Shown here one piece after another: positions 17,073-26,376 of a stretch of DNA of 61,728 bases (its first letter is position 1; every line of letters begins with the position of its first letter). The notes under the pieces are model-generated. The model did not search any database. It was not told where the DNA came from and saw only the letters and a list, made by a program, of their open reading frames with translations. Both the position numbers and the translations under genes were made by a program. Source of the stretch: Actinomycetes bacterium (lineage in GTDB: Bacteria; Actinomycetota; Coriobacteriia; Coriobacteriales; Eggerthellaceae); assembly GCA_023429565.1 (NCBI GenBank), contig JAEZDJ010000075.1:1-61728 (forward strand), read 5' to 3'.

Positions 17073-18653
17073 ATGACGCTCCCAGCAACCTCCGCCGAAG
17101 CCGATGTTCCCGCACGATCCAAACTGGTGCTGACGGCATTGCTCGTCGCGGCCGTGGTCTGCAACATCAACTTTGCCGCGGCGACCGTCGCCCTGCACGA
17201 TATCGGCATGACCTTTGACGCCTCGCAGACGCAACTCAACCTGGTGGGTTTGGGAACGGGACTTGGCTTGGCCATGTCCGTGCTTTACTTCGGGGCCTTG
17301 GCTGACCGCTACGGGCGTCGGGAGTTCCTCCTTGTCGGCATGGTGCTCACCATCGCGGCAAGCGTCCTTTCCGCCATCGCGCCGTCGATCGAGTCGCTCA
17401 TTGGCGCACGCATCTTCATGGGACTGGCAGCCGGCATGGCCTATCCGACCACGCTGTCGCTCATTTCAGCGCTCTGGGCCGAGGGACCGAAACGCACGGC
17501 CGCGATCGCCCTTTGGGCGAGCATCGGAGGCATGGCCAGCGTGGCGGGATCCGTCGTGGCGGGTGCGGTGATGGAGCTGACGTCATGGAACGCGGCATTC
17601 TTGCTGAGCGTGCCCGTCGCAATCGTGGCCATCATTCTCATCCGCGCCGCCGTGCCCTCACACGTCAACGAGTCGACGGATCCCGTCGATCACCTTGGAG
17701 GAGTCCTTGCAACCGTCGGCATTGCCGCACTGGTCCTCGGCATCGGGACCGTCTTCGCACCAGATGGCCGCGACATGGGCCTTTTCCTGCTCACCGTGGC
17801 ACTGACCGCCCTTGCGCTGTTCGTATGGCGTCAATCGGCAGCCCGCCATCCCCTTTACGATCTGAAGGTAGCCCGCCGTCGGCTGTTCTGGGCACCGGCC
17901 CTGGCCGGCATGATTGCGTTCGGATCGCTCTCGGGAGCGGTGTTCGTCGGCTCTCAGTTCATGCAGAACGTCCTGAGCTACACGCCGCTCGAGGCGGGCG
18001 CTGCAGTCATTCCCGCAGGCGCCGCCCTCGTCTTGGCTGCGCCGTTCTCCGCACGGCTGCTGGGCTCGTCCGGCACCAGGACCACCATGCTCGTTGGGTA
18101 TGCCCTGATCCTTGCAGCATTTCTCACTATGCTCGGCTGGCGCGAAGACACTCCGTATTGGCTGATTGGAATCGGGTTCTTCCTCGTGGGCGGAGGGGCC
18201 GCGTTCGTCATTGCGGCATCGTCCCGCTCCCTGACCAGCAGCACGCCGGTTCGCCGCGTGGGCATGGCTTCCGCGACGTCGGACCTGCAAAGCGACCTCG
18301 GCGGCTCCATCATGCAGGCACTGCTGGGATCGGCGCTGGCCGCCGGCTTCGCGTCCACCTTTGCCGATCTGGTGGCAAACAGCGACGAGGCCGGAGCCGT
18401 GAGCGACAGCGTGATGGCAGAGCTGCAATCCTCGTTCGGATCGGCCCTCCATGTTGCAAGCCAATATCCGCAGTATGCAGATGTGATCGGCGAAGCCGCG
18501 CGGCAAAGCCTTCTGGACGGCTCCCTGACCGCCTACCTCATCGGCGCCGTCGCAATCGTGATTGGTGCGCTCGTCGTCTGCTTCGGGCTCCCCTCCCGGG
18601 AAAAGGAAGCCCTCTTGCGCAAACGGTATGCAGAGGAGCCTGACCAAGCATAG
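17073..18653 (+). CDS. MFS drug-exporter family protein (DHA2-like, 14 helices)
   Basis: A 526-residue polytopic protein with about 14 hydrophobic segments. Motif A appears as GALADRYGRREFLLVG between helices 2 and 3, and a motif-C-like GGMASVAGSVVAG lies in helix 5. The pattern fits the DHA2 family of proton-coupled multidrug exporters. The ATG at 17073 follows GAGGAG at good spacing; upstream in-frame ATGs have none. The gene is single, divergent from modA and convergent with ligA. The transported compound cannot be inferred. Confidence 0.9.
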   Translation: MTLPATSAEADVPARSKLVLTALLVAAVVCNINFAAATVALHDIGMTFDASQTQLNLVGLGTGLGLAMSVLYFGALADRYGRREFLLVGMVLTIAASVLSAIAPSIESLIGARIFMGLAAGMAYPTTLSLISALWAEGPKRTAAIALWASIGGMASVAGSVVAGAVMELTSWNAAFLLSVPVAIVAIILIRAAVPSHVNESTDPVDHLGGVLATVGIAALVLGIGTVFAPDGRDMGLFLLTVALTALALFVWRQSAARHPLYDLKVARRRLFWAPALAGMIAFGSLSGAVFVGSQFMQNVLSYTPLEAGAAVIPAGAALVLAAPFSARLLGSSGTRTTMLVGYALILAAFLTMLGWREDTPYWLIGIGFFLVGGGAAFVIAASSRSLTSSTPVRRVGMASATSDLQSDLGGSIMQALLGSALAAGFASTFADLVANSDEAGAVSDSVMAELQSSFGSALHVASQYPQYADVIGEAARQSLLDGSLTAYLIGAVAIVIGALVVCFGLPSREKEALLRKRYAEEPDQA

Positions 18654-18673
18654 GCCCGGTCCGCGGCGCCCAA

Positions 18674-20908
18674 TCACTCAGCTGCCGGCACCTCGCCCGT
18701 CTCCAGCACTTTCAGAAGCGCGCCCTCGTCGAGCGTGGGCACCCCAAGAGCAACCGCCTTGTCATACTTCGAGCCAGCAGCCTCGCCGTACGCCACGTAG
18801 CTCGTCTTCTTGGACACGCTGCCCGACACCTTGGCTCCCCTGGCCTTGAGGGCTGCGCCGGCCTCGTCGCGGGTCATGCCGCTTTCCACCAGGCTTCCGG
18901 TCAGAACGAACGTGAGACCCTCAAGCGTTTGGGGCAGGTCGGCGCCGGCCGGAGCCACCTCGTCCTCAAGCGCCACCCCATGCTTCATCAAGCGATCCAG
19001 GACCGCCACGTTGTCGGGAGTGCGGAAGAACAGATACACGCTGCGCGCTATCTTCGGCCCAATGCCGTCGATGGCGGCAAGGCTCTCCTCCGAAGCATCC
19101 TTGAGCGCAGCGGCCGAAGGGTAGGCTTTGGCCAGGAGTTCGGCAACCGTCTTTCCCACATGGCGGACGCCCAGGCCGAACAGCGCACGCGCGAACGGAC
19201 GGCCCCGGCTGGCGTCGATGGCCGCCACGAGCTTCCGCGCCACCGTCTCCCCAAGGCAGATCGACTCGCCCGCCTTGTTCACGCGGCCCATGTCCAGCAG
19301 GGACAGCTCAACCTCGTCGAGCGTGTAGTAGTCGGCCACATCGGTCACGCGGCCGGATTCCACCAGGCGGGACACAATCTCCTCCCCCATGCCGTCGATA
19401 TCCATGGCTCCCCGGCTCGCCCAGTGCAGCAAGCGCTCGAGGGCCTGGGCCGGACAGTCGATGGATATGCAGCGGAAGTCGACCTCGCCCTCCTCGCGGA
19501 TGACCGGCGACCCGCAGCTGGGACACAGCTCGGGCATGTGCCATTGCACGGCATCGGGAGGACGCAGCGACAGGACCGGCCCCAAGACCTCGGGGATGAC
19601 GTCGCCCGCTTTGCGGATGATGACGGTGTCGCCCACGCACACATCCTTGCGGTGCACTTCGTCGGCGTTATGCAGCGTCGCTCGGGCAACGGTCGAGCCC
19701 GCGACGACCACGGGGTCAAGCTCGGCCACCGGCGTGAGCTTGCCCGTGCGCCCCACCTGCACGGTGATGCCCCGAAGAAGCGTCGTCTTCTCCTCTGGAG
19801 GAAACTTGAAGGCGATGGCCCACCGGGGAGCCCGCGCGGTATATCCCATGGATTCCTGCTGCGAGAACGAGTCAACCTTCACCACGACGCCATCGATCTC
19901 ATAGGGCAGGTCCTCGCGGCGCTCGATGGCGCGGGCACAGAATGCGTGCACCTGGTCCCTGCCCTCGCAGAGCTCCACATCGGGATTCACATGAAAGCCC
20001 GCCTTGCGCAGCCATTGCAGGAGCTCCCACTGTCCCTCCACCCGCAACGCCCGCTCGTCCGCAATCGCATAGAGAAACGTCGACAGGTCGCGATGGGAGG
20101 TGATGGAAGGGTCCTTCTGGCGCAGGCTTCCCGCAGCCGCGTTGCGGGGATTCGCAAACGGCGGCTTGCCGTTCGCTTCGGCTGCCTCGTTGAGAGAGGT
20201 GAAGCTCGACTTGGGCATATACACCTCGCCGCGCAGCTCGACGGCGATGGCCGCGTCAACGAAGTCAGCAAGCGCACCCTTTCGCAGGCGCAGCGGCACA
20301 TCCTTCACCGTGCGCATGTTGGCCGTCACGTCCTCGCCCGTGGTGCCGTCACCCCGGGTTGCGGCGCGCATGAGGCGGCCGTTTTCGTACGTCAGCGCGA
20401 TGGACGAGCCGTCTATCTTCAACTCGCAGACAACGGGAACCATGCGGCCAAAGGCCTCCGCAACGCGATCCATCCACGCGTCGAGCTCCTCCATGTCCAT
20501 CGCATTGTCCAGCGAATACATGCGCCGCTCGTGGCGAACGGGAGCGAACTGCTCGCCCACGTAGCCCCCCACGCGCTGCGTGGGGCTGTCGGGATCGTAA
20601 AACTCGGGATGCGCCGCTTCCAGTTCGCGCAGCTCCCCCACAAGCGAGTCAAACACACCGTCCGATACCTCAGGCGCGTCTTCGGCATAGTAGAGATAGG
20701 TGTGGTGCTCGATCTCGCGGCGGAGATGCTCGATGCGGGCTCCGGGATCGCTTGCCGCCTCCGCAAGCGCCCGCTCGTCGAGAAGCGCCTGCTGGTCAAC
20801 GGATGCCCGCTGGTCGCGAGGAACTTGCCCGTCGAAAGACGCGTGCCGGTCTTCGAGCGCCGAATCGCGTTCCGAACCGCCAGCATGCCGCGTGTTTGCA
20901 TCCACCAT
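18674..20908 (-). CDS. ligA: NAD-dependent DNA ligase LigA
   Basis: Seals nicks in replication and repair using NAD. Domain Ia and the adenylation domain hold the catalytic lysine in CELKIDGSS. The OB fold, a four-Cys zinc finger (CPSCGSP, CISIDCP), helix-hairpin-helix repeats (FGLGVRHVGKTVAELL, IDGIGPKIA) and a BRCT domain (GLTFVLTGSL) follow in the normal order. The protein has about 50 extra charged N-terminal residues before the usual start around RIEHLRREIEHHTYLYY. The ATG at 20908 is preferred because GGAG lies upstream; an ATG at 20920 is also in frame. It ends 20 bp from the convergent MFS gene. Confidence 0.96.
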   Translation of the reverse strand: MVDANTRHAGGSERDSALEDRHASFDGQVPRDQRASVDQQALLDERALAEAASDPGARIEHLRREIEHHTYLYYAEDAPEVSDGVFDSLVGELRELEAAHPEFYDPDSPTQRVGGYVGEQFAPVRHERRMYSLDNAMDMEELDAWMDRVAEAFGRMVPVVCELKIDGSSIALTYENGRLMRAATRGDGTTGEDVTANMRTVKDVPLRLRKGALADFVDAAIAVELRGEVYMPKSSFTSLNEAAEANGKPPFANPRNAAAGSLRQKDPSITSHRDLSTFLYAIADERALRVEGQWELLQWLRKAGFHVNPDVELCEGRDQVHAFCARAIERREDLPYEIDGVVVKVDSFSQQESMGYTARAPRWAIAFKFPPEEKTTLLRGITVQVGRTGKLTPVAELDPVVVAGSTVARATLHNADEVHRKDVCVGDTVIIRKAGDVIPEVLGPVLSLRPPDAVQWHMPELCPSCGSPVIREEGEVDFRCISIDCPAQALERLLHWASRGAMDIDGMGEEIVSRLVESGRVTDVADYYTLDEVELSLLDMGRVNKAGESICLGETVARKLVAAIDASRGRPFARALFGLGVRHVGKTVAELLAKAYPSAAALKDASEESLAAIDGIGPKIARSVYLFFRTPDNVAVLDRLMKHGVALEDEVAPAGADLPQTLEGLTFVLTGSLVESGMTRDEAGAALKARGAKVSGSVSKKTSYVAYGEAAGSKYDKAVALGVPTLDEGALLKVLETGEVPAAE

Positions 20909-20947
20909 GGTCATCTCCATTGTCCGAGCATTTCGTTCCGCATCGGG

Positions 20948-20974
20948 AAGAAGGCCCCTTGCCGGGGCCTTCTT
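20948..20974 (-). terminator. Terminator after the HdeD-like gene
   Basis: AAGAAGGCCCC and GGGGCCTTCTT form an 11-bp stem with loop TTGCC, about 60 bp beyond the HdeD-like stop and 40 bp upstream of ligA. No long T-run follows on the minus strand. Confidence 0.6.
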
Positions 20975-21033
20975 GATCGATTCATGAGAATTTTAGCACG
21001 GCTGGAAACGCCCTGCCGCGAGGGCTCGAAAAC

Positions 21034-21558
21034 CTACACCAACGCCTTGTCCGTGTTCCAGCCATAGAAGATGAGGGTCGCGCCGCGCATGATGATGAAC
21101 ACTGCCAGGAAGATGCTCAACGTCGCCGGCGAGAAGAAGAACATCAGGCCGCACAGGACACCGACGATGCCGGAAAAGAGCGTCCAGCCCCACAGCGAAA
21201 CACCCATTTTCTTGACGCTGAAAGACCCGATGATCTCAAACACGCCAAACACGATGAAGAAGGCGCCGATGACCCACGGAATGACGGCAGCAAAGGCGAC
21301 CGGATGGATAAGGAACATGAAGCCGACGAGTATGTCGAGAATCGCATAGGCCAGAACCCAGCCAGACAGGTTCATGGATTTATGAAATCGAACGTAGTTG
21401 ATGATGTCGAACACGCCGGACACCAGAAAGGCAGCGCCCGCGATTGCCGTCATCGTCACCAGAGACAAGGTCGGCGCGGCGAAAAAAACAAACGAGCAGA
21501 GGATGAGCAGAACGCCCGCTATCATCAAACCCCAGTCATGCTTTCTTGTGGTATCCAT
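21034..21558 (-). CDS. HdeD/DUF308 membrane protein
   Basis: A 174-residue membrane protein with six evenly spaced hydrophobic helices and repeated motifs such as FFAAPTLSLVTM, FLIHPVAFAAVIPWVIG and FFFSPATLS. These match the three-fold repeat of the HdeD (DUF308) family, linked to acid resistance in enterics; the biochemical role is unknown. The ATG at 21558 was taken as start (MDTTRKHDWGLMIAG). It is a single gene between nnrD and ligA with a terminator behind it. Confidence 0.9.
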   Translation of the reverse strand: MDTTRKHDWGLMIAGVLLILCSFVFFAAPTLSLVTMTAIAGAAFLVSGVFDIINYVRFHKSMNLSGWVLAYAILDILVGFMFLIHPVAFAAVIPWVIGAFFIVFGVFEIIGSFSVKKMGVSLWGWTLFSGIVGVLCGLMFFFSPATLSIFLAVFIIMRGATLIFYGWNTDKALV

Positions 21559-21867
21559 GCTGAACCTTTCGATCGTGATTCGATTATCATGAAGATCAGG
21601 TACCCCGTACGCTGGCTATTTTAGCGCAACGGCAGAAGCAAAACGTGATGTCCGGCATCCGTTATCGCACCGTAAGGGCCGTTTTACGGAGCGCCGGGGG
21701 CAGGTGGCAAGCGGTCATCTCCGCTACCCGGCACGAAGGGCGGGAGGTTGCCAGGCCGAGAAGGTCAGCGACGGCGGCAGCAGAAGGCGCGATGCCGGAA
21801 AAAGAAGTCAACAGGCACGGGCGCAATGCACGCGAAAAGGAGAAACGTGCCGATTTGGTCAGCGTTC
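21559..21867. other. Intergenic region upstream of the HdeD-like gene
   Basis: It probably holds the HdeD promoter (a minus-strand TAAAAT about 60 bp upstream of the start is a candidate -10) and the 3' end of the nnrD transcript. A weak 6-bp dyad (CCGTAA/TTACGG, 21670-21689) is the only structure seen. Confidence 0.4.
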
Positions 21868-22947
21868 CTAGGCCTCGCTCAACGAGATCAATCCTCTGAT
21901 GGCGGCGGGAATGGCCTCGAGCACGTCTTCGGCTATGACGGCGATGGACGTGAAGCGCATGGCGGCCTCACAGCCCGCACGGGCATGCAGCGTCGCACCG
22001 AGCACGGCGGCATCGAACGGCGCGAGACCCTGAGCCATCAGGGCACCGATCATGCCAGCGAGCACGTCCCCCGTGCCAGCCTTGGCAAGGGCCGGAGTCC
22101 CTTCGCTCATGAGCACGGTGCGCTCGCCGTCCGAGACGAACGTGTCGGAACCCTTGACAACGGCAACGACGCCAAAGGACAGGGAGATGAGACGTGCAAG
22201 TTCTGCCTGGTCATCGACAGGAAGGCCAAAGACGTCCGCCAAGCGGGAGGCTTCTCCGGCATGGGGGGTCACAACCGTGGGCCAGCCCAGAAGAAAACGC
22301 CTCCTGAGCAAACGCTGCCCCTTCTTCGTCGTAAGCGCGCTCAACCCGCCGCCGTCGACGAGCACGGGGACGCCCGCATGCTTGAGCACCGCATGGACCA
22401 GAGAAGCCGTCTTCTGGTCTTCGGCATCGAAGCCCGCCCCCACGACATAGGCCTGAGGCTTTTCCGGACAAGCGGTGCCAAAGAGGGTGTCGAGACAAGG
22501 CTCAGGGCCGAACTCAAGACGGGAACCAGGAGCAGAGTCGGAATCAGGACCGAAGTCAGCGCCGGATACGGGAGCGGCGTCGGAGCAGGAACGGGCAGCT
22601 GAAGCATCGGTGCAGTCAGCATCCAGGCCAGGAGGAACGTCAAGCCCGGGAGCAGAATCCAGCCTTCGGGCCGCAACGGATGCAGCAGGCTTCCAGCCGT
22701 CCCACGACCGGACGACGAGCGAGGGACGAAACGCCCTGACGCCGGCCACGGCAGAGGGGTCGGTGACCACCTCGGTATAGCCAGCCCCCATGCGCTGGCT
22801 CGCAGCTGCAACCAAGCAGGCGGCCCCCGGATAGCGCGCACTGCCCACAACCGCGGTCAGCTTCCCCCGCGTGTACTTGTTCGCATCTTGATCCGGCAGC
22901 GGCAAGAGCGCCACCACATGGTCTTTCGAGTATTCACAGACCGTCAT
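21868..22947 (-). CDS. nnrD: ADP/ATP-dependent NAD(P)H-hydrate dehydratase with low-complexity insert
   Basis: Repairs NAD(P)H hydrates formed by heat or side reactions. The ribokinase-like fold is clear: GKLTAVVGSARYPGAACLVAAAS near the N-terminus, PVLVDGGGLSAL, TPHAGEASRLA, and GTGDVLAGMIGALMAQG with the catalytic Asp. The separate epimerase domain is absent. About 55 residues (roughly 100-155) of Pro-, Asp-, Ala- and Ser-rich sequence with repeated PGLD and SAPG units interrupt the domain; this is unusual. The ATG at 22947 has GAGGAG upstream. It follows acpS in the same direction after a hairpin. Confidence 0.92.
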   Translation of the reverse strand: MTVCEYSKDHVVALLPLPDQDANKYTRGKLTAVVGSARYPGAACLVAAASQRMGAGYTEVVTDPSAVAGVRAFRPSLVVRSWDGWKPAASVAARRLDSAPGLDVPPGLDADCTDASAARSCSDAAPVSGADFGPDSDSAPGSRLEFGPEPCLDTLFGTACPEKPQAYVVGAGFDAEDQKTASLVHAVLKHAGVPVLVDGGGLSALTTKKGQRLLRRRFLLGWPTVVTPHAGEASRLADVFGLPVDDQAELARLISLSFGVVAVVKGSDTFVSDGERTVLMSEGTPALAKAGTGDVLAGMIGALMAQGLAPFDAAVLGATLHARAGCEAAMRFTSIAVIAEDVLEAIPAAIRGLISLSEA

Positions 22948-23165
22948 GGGAAGGAGCCTCCTCATCGCAAAGCCCTGCATGTCGCACGGCTGCTTTGTGG
23001 TTCTCGCCAGTATACCGCAGACACGCCGGCACGTGCGCCGAAGTTGAAGAGATCAATGTTGGAGCACCAGCAGCGACGACATCCCACACAAGGGCCGCAG
23101 GCATCAAGGCCTCGCGTCGACGACGCAATCGGAAGCGGCCACTCCGCCCAGAGGGAAAGACGGAT

Positions 23166-23199
23166 GCAGACGAGCGCCTCGCCAAGGGCGCTCGTCTGC
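23166..23199 (-). terminator. Terminator between acpS and nnrD
   Basis: GCAGACGAGCGCC pairs perfectly over 13 bp with 23187-23199 around an 8-nt loop, 30 bp past the acpS stop. A T-rich stretch (CCGTCTTTCC) follows on the minus strand, so it is probably a moderate terminator. Confidence 0.65.
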
Positions 23200-23229
23200 C
23201 CAACGCCCCGTCGCCATTGCCGGGACGCC

Positions 23230-23820
23230 TCAGGCTTCGTCGCCGCTGCCACCAGCCTGCTGGGCTTCGGCCCGCGGCTCAAGCTCATCCAACAGGGAAC
23301 GGGCGCTCTTGAAGCGCTTCGCCAGCTCCTCCCGCGGGTCAACGCGACGCTCGGCGGCTTTTGCCGCCTCGTCCGTGAGGGCAAGGGCGCACGCCACCGC
23401 ATCGGTATGCGTGTAGGAAAGAGAGAGGGGCAGCTCCCTCACTCCCTGTTCACGCGCGATCTCCTTCGCCCTACCCGACAGCACGACCAGCGGACGGCCC
23501 CGGGTGGTGCGGCGCACCTCGACATCGCGCACCCCGACGCCGCAGGAAAAGCCGGTGCCAAGCGCCTTCAGCACTGCCTCCTTCGCTGCAAAACGCGTCG
23601 CATAGTGCACTTCGGGCGCAGCCGTGCCGTCGCAGTACGCGCGCTCCTCCTCAGAGAAGACGCGCTCGCGAAAGCGCGGCGTGCGGGCAAGGATGTCCCT
23701 CATCCGGCCGATCTCCACGATGTCAACGCCCAGTCCCACCGCGCCCTCGACGGACGCAAAGGCGTTTTTTGCAGCTTCCTCAACCGATTCGGCGTCGACG
23801 GACCCCGTGTCCCTACTCAA
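23230..23820 (-). CDS. acpS: Holo-[acyl-carrier-protein] synthase AcpS
   Basis: Transfers 4'-phosphopantetheine from CoA to acyl carrier protein. Motifs are GLGVDIVEIGRM, the magnesium-binding FAAKEAVLKALGTG, and SLSYTHTDAVACALA. The core is about 125 residues. This protein has about 27 extra residues at the N-terminus and a 45-residue charged C-terminal tail of unknown role. Its start overlaps the glmS stop by 8 nt, so the two are translationally coupled; a shorter start closer to GLGVDIVE cannot be excluded. Confidence 0.94.
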   Translation of the reverse strand: MSRDTGSVDAESVEEAAKNAFASVEGAVGLGVDIVEIGRMRDILARTPRFRERVFSEEERAYCDGTAAPEVHYATRFAAKEAVLKALGTGFSCGVGVRDVEVRRTTRGRPLVVLSGRAKEIAREQGVRELPLSLSYTHTDAVACALALTDEAAKAAERRVDPREELAKRFKSARSLLDELEPRAEAQQAGGSGDEA

Positions 23821-25636
23821 CGGTCACCGACTTCGCCAGGTTGCGAGGCTGGTCGACATCGCAGCCACGCGCGATGGCGATGGAGCGCGCGAACAGCTGC
23901 AGCGGAACGCTGGCCGTGATGGCCGAAAACTCGTCGCGCACCTTGGGAATGTAGATGACGTGATCGGCATGCTGTCTGATATCCTCGTCACCCTCCGTGG
24001 CCACGGCAACGATCATCGCGCCACGGGCCTTGCTCTCCTGCAGGTTGGACACCACCTTGCCATATATGGGGCTCTGCGTGGCGATGGCGATGACGGGAAA
24101 CCCGTCGTCGATGAGCGCGATGGGACCATGCTTCATCTCGCCCGCCGGATAGGCCTCGGCATGCAAGTAGCTGATCTCCTTGAGCTTGAGCGCACCCTCG
24201 TTGCTGATGGCGGCGCCCATGCCACGGCCCACGAACAGCGCGCTCGCAGCATCTTTGCAGGCCAAAGCGGCCTCGTCGATGGCGGTCGTGTCGGAGACGA
24301 TGCTCTCCACCTGCTCGGCCGTGTCGGCAAGCTCGCGGAACAGCAGGCGTATCTGGTTCGTGGTGAGCTTTCCTTTGACCTGCGCCAGCAACAACGCCAA
24401 CAGCGTGAGGCTGACCACCTGGCCCAAAAAGGACTTCGTGGAAGCAACCGCGATTTCCTTGTTTGCCTTCGTGTAGATGACGCCGTCGCTTTCGCGGGCC
24501 ACAGGGGACCCCACGACATTCGTGACGCCGAACACCTTCGCCCCCTTCACGCGCGCATCGCGGATGGCCGCCAGGGTATCAGCCGTCTCGCCGGACTGCG
24601 ACACGGCCACGACCAGGGTCGTCGGCGTGATGATGGGATTGCGGTAGCGGAATTCGCTGGCCACCTCGACCTCGGTGGGAATGCGCGCCCATGCCTCGAT
24701 GAGGTTTTTGGCGATGAGGCCCGCATGGTAGCTGGTGCCGCACGCAATGACGTACACGCGGTCGATGAGGTCCAGTTCTTCGGCGGACAGGTTCAACTCG
24801 TCGATGGAAAGGGCTCCGTTCACCAGGCGGCCGGCGAGCGTGTCCCGGATGACCCGCGGCTGCTCGTGGATCTCCTTCATCATGAAATCGGGATAGCCGC
24901 CCTTCTCGGCGCTGTCGATGTCCCAGTCCACGTGCGTGATCTCGGGATCGATGCGCCTGCCCCCCACGTCAAAGAACTCGGCGCCTGCTGCCGTCAGCTT
25001 GGCGAACTGCCCGTCGCCCATGATGACGACATCGCGGGTTGCGTCGATCATGGCAATGATGTCGGAGGCGACATACGTGCCCGTGGGGGCTTCGCCGACG
25101 ACCAGCGGGGAGTCTTTGCGCGTGACGATGATGGTGCCCGGCTCGGAATCGCAGACCACAGCCAACGCATACGCCCCTATCAGGCGCCCAGTCGCACTGC
25201 GGACGGCCTCGAGCAGATCGTCGATGTAGGCCTCCTCTATCAGATGGGCAATCACTTCCGTGTCGGTTTCGCTCGTGAGCTCATGGCCGCGCGACGTAAG
25301 CTCCTCGCGCAATTCGACATAGTTTTCGATGATGCCATTGTGAACGACGGCGATATGGCCGCCGCATGAGGTGTGGGGATGCGCGTTGCGCTTGCTCGGT
25401 TTGCCATGCGTGGCCCAACGCGTGTGCCCGATGCCGCACTGGCCCGTGAGATCGAGATGCGAGAGAGCGTCGGCCAAGCCGCTCACCTTGCCCTTGCAGT
25501 GGACGACCTCAAGCTTGCCGTTCTGCTCGATGGCCACTCCCGCCGAGTCATAGCCGCGATACTCAAGTCGCTGCAATCCTTCGACGAGGATGTCCTTCAC
25601 GGGAAGGGAACCGGTGTATCCGACGATACCGCACAT
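23813..25636 (-). CDS. glmS: Glutamine-fructose-6-phosphate aminotransferase GlmS
   Basis: Makes glucosamine-6-phosphate for cell-wall precursors. The N-terminal nucleophile Cys2 is in MCGIVGYTGSLPVKDIL. RLEYRGYDSAGVA and TRWATHGKPS belong to the glutaminase domain. Two SIS sugar-isomerase domains follow (GTSYHAGLIAKNLIE, VGRGMGAAISNEGALKLKE), ending with the conserved CDVDQPRNLAKSVTVE. The length of 607 residues is normal. The start is fixed by Cys2. Upstream a hairpin can mask the ribosome site, a possible control. Confidence 0.97.
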   Translation of the reverse strand: MCGIVGYTGSLPVKDILVEGLQRLEYRGYDSAGVAIEQNGKLEVVHCKGKVSGLADALSHLDLTGQCGIGHTRWATHGKPSKRNAHPHTSCGGHIAVVHNGIIENYVELREELTSRGHELTSETDTEVIAHLIEEAYIDDLLEAVRSATGRLIGAYALAVVCDSEPGTIIVTRKDSPLVVGEAPTGTYVASDIIAMIDATRDVVIMGDGQFAKLTAAGAEFFDVGGRRIDPEITHVDWDIDSAEKGGYPDFMMKEIHEQPRVIRDTLAGRLVNGALSIDELNLSAEELDLIDRVYVIACGTSYHAGLIAKNLIEAWARIPTEVEVASEFRYRNPIITPTTLVVAVSQSGETADTLAAIRDARVKGAKVFGVTNVVGSPVARESDGVIYTKANKEIAVASTKSFLGQVVSLTLLALLLAQVKGKLTTNQIRLLFRELADTAEQVESIVSDTTAIDEAALACKDAASALFVGRGMGAAISNEGALKLKEISYLHAEAYPAGEMKHGPIALIDDGFPVIAIATQSPIYGKVVSNLQESKARGAMIVAVATEGDEDIRQHADHVIYIPKVRDEFSAITASVPLQLFARSIAIARGCDVDQPRNLAKSVTVE

Positions 25637-25642
25637 AGAAAA

Positions 25643-25704
25643 CGCTCCTCACGCTGGTCGCCTGCACGCCGCCGCGTCACGCCGACAGCACCAGCAGAGG
25701 AGCG
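25643..25704 (-). promoter_or_regulatory. Hairpin able to mask the glmS ribosome-binding site
   Basis: In the RNA, CGCTCCTC (from 25704-25697) pairs with GAGGAGCG (from 25650-25643), which contains the glmS Shine-Dalgarno 6 nt before the ATG. A second 5-bp stem (CTGGT/ACCAG) extends the helix beyond a small 2/3 internal loop. The 31-nt apical loop is GC-rich. This is a seen pairing; regulation is inferred. It does not resemble the glmS ribozyme. Confidence 0.6.
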
Positions 25705-25731
25705 CTACGCGGGGTCGTTTCTGGGGATATT

Positions 25732-26367
25732 CTAAGCCAAGAGCCCCGTGGGCGCATTCGCATGGCGGACGAAGTCGCAAATCCGCTCAATAAACGCATC
25801 TTTGCCCAGGGGCTCTATGTTCGTGGCAGACGCGTCGCCGGTGATGTAGTACAACGTTGTGGTCAGCACCATTCCCACCAACGCCACCGACTCGAAAGCC
25901 GGGTCTATTTCTGGGCGGATGATGCCTTCCACCTGGCCTCGAGCCAGCTGGCCCTCGATGACCTGCAGCAGCCTCTGCTCGTAGCCGCGCATGGCGTTCG
26001 ACCACGCACGGCCCTCGCGCCACAGCTCCGCCACGAAGAACCGGCCGAACGACCGGTTCTCGTAGATGGTCGTGGCGAAACGCTCGATCATCCCCGTGAG
26101 TGCCGTCGGGGCATCGGGAGCGTCGGCGGCGCTCCGTTCGAATTCCTCGACAAGGATCCCCATCCCCTCCTCGAGGATGCTTGCCGCCATGTCGGCCTTG
26201 CTCTTGAAGTGATAGTACGCGACGCCCTTCGACACGCCCGCCACCTCGACGATCTCATCCACCGTTGCAGCGGAGTACCCCTTGTCGCCGATGACGGCGA
26301 GCGCCGCGTCGAGCAGCAGCTGACGCGTCGCGTCAGCCTTGCTCGTATGCCCCCCTTTTTTTATCAT
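25732..26367 (-). CDS. TetR-family repressor
   Basis: A 211-residue one-component regulator. The N-terminal helix-turn-helix is LLLDAALAVIGDKGYSAATV with IVEVAGVSKGVAYYHFKSK. The C-terminal ligand domain is only generally TetR-like, so the inducer is unknown. It is the last gene of ABC ATPase - YhgE-like - TetR, starting 9 nt after the YhgE stop. A perfect palindrome in front of the first gene is probably its operator, giving autoregulation. Confidence 0.93.
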   Translation of the reverse strand: MIKKGGHTSKADATRQLLLDAALAVIGDKGYSAATVDEIVEVAGVSKGVAYYHFKSKADMAASILEEGMGILVEEFERSAADAPDAPTALTGMIERFATTIYENRSFGRFFVAELWREGRAWSNAMRGYEQRLLQVIEGQLARGQVEGIIRPEIDPAFESVALVGMVLTTTLYYITGDASATNIEPLGKDAFIERICDFVRHANAPTGLLA

Positions 26368-26376
26368 GCGGTCAGC

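Noticed and set aside
18929..21067. A 712-codon open frame on the plus strand opposite ligA
   Set aside because: It is a mirror of the ligA reading frame in GC-rich DNA, has no family features and an odd Arg/His-rich composition.
25637..25731. glmS ribozyme in the glmS leader
   Set aside because: The leader is too short and lacks the recognisable core of that ribozyme; only a simple masking hairpin is supported.
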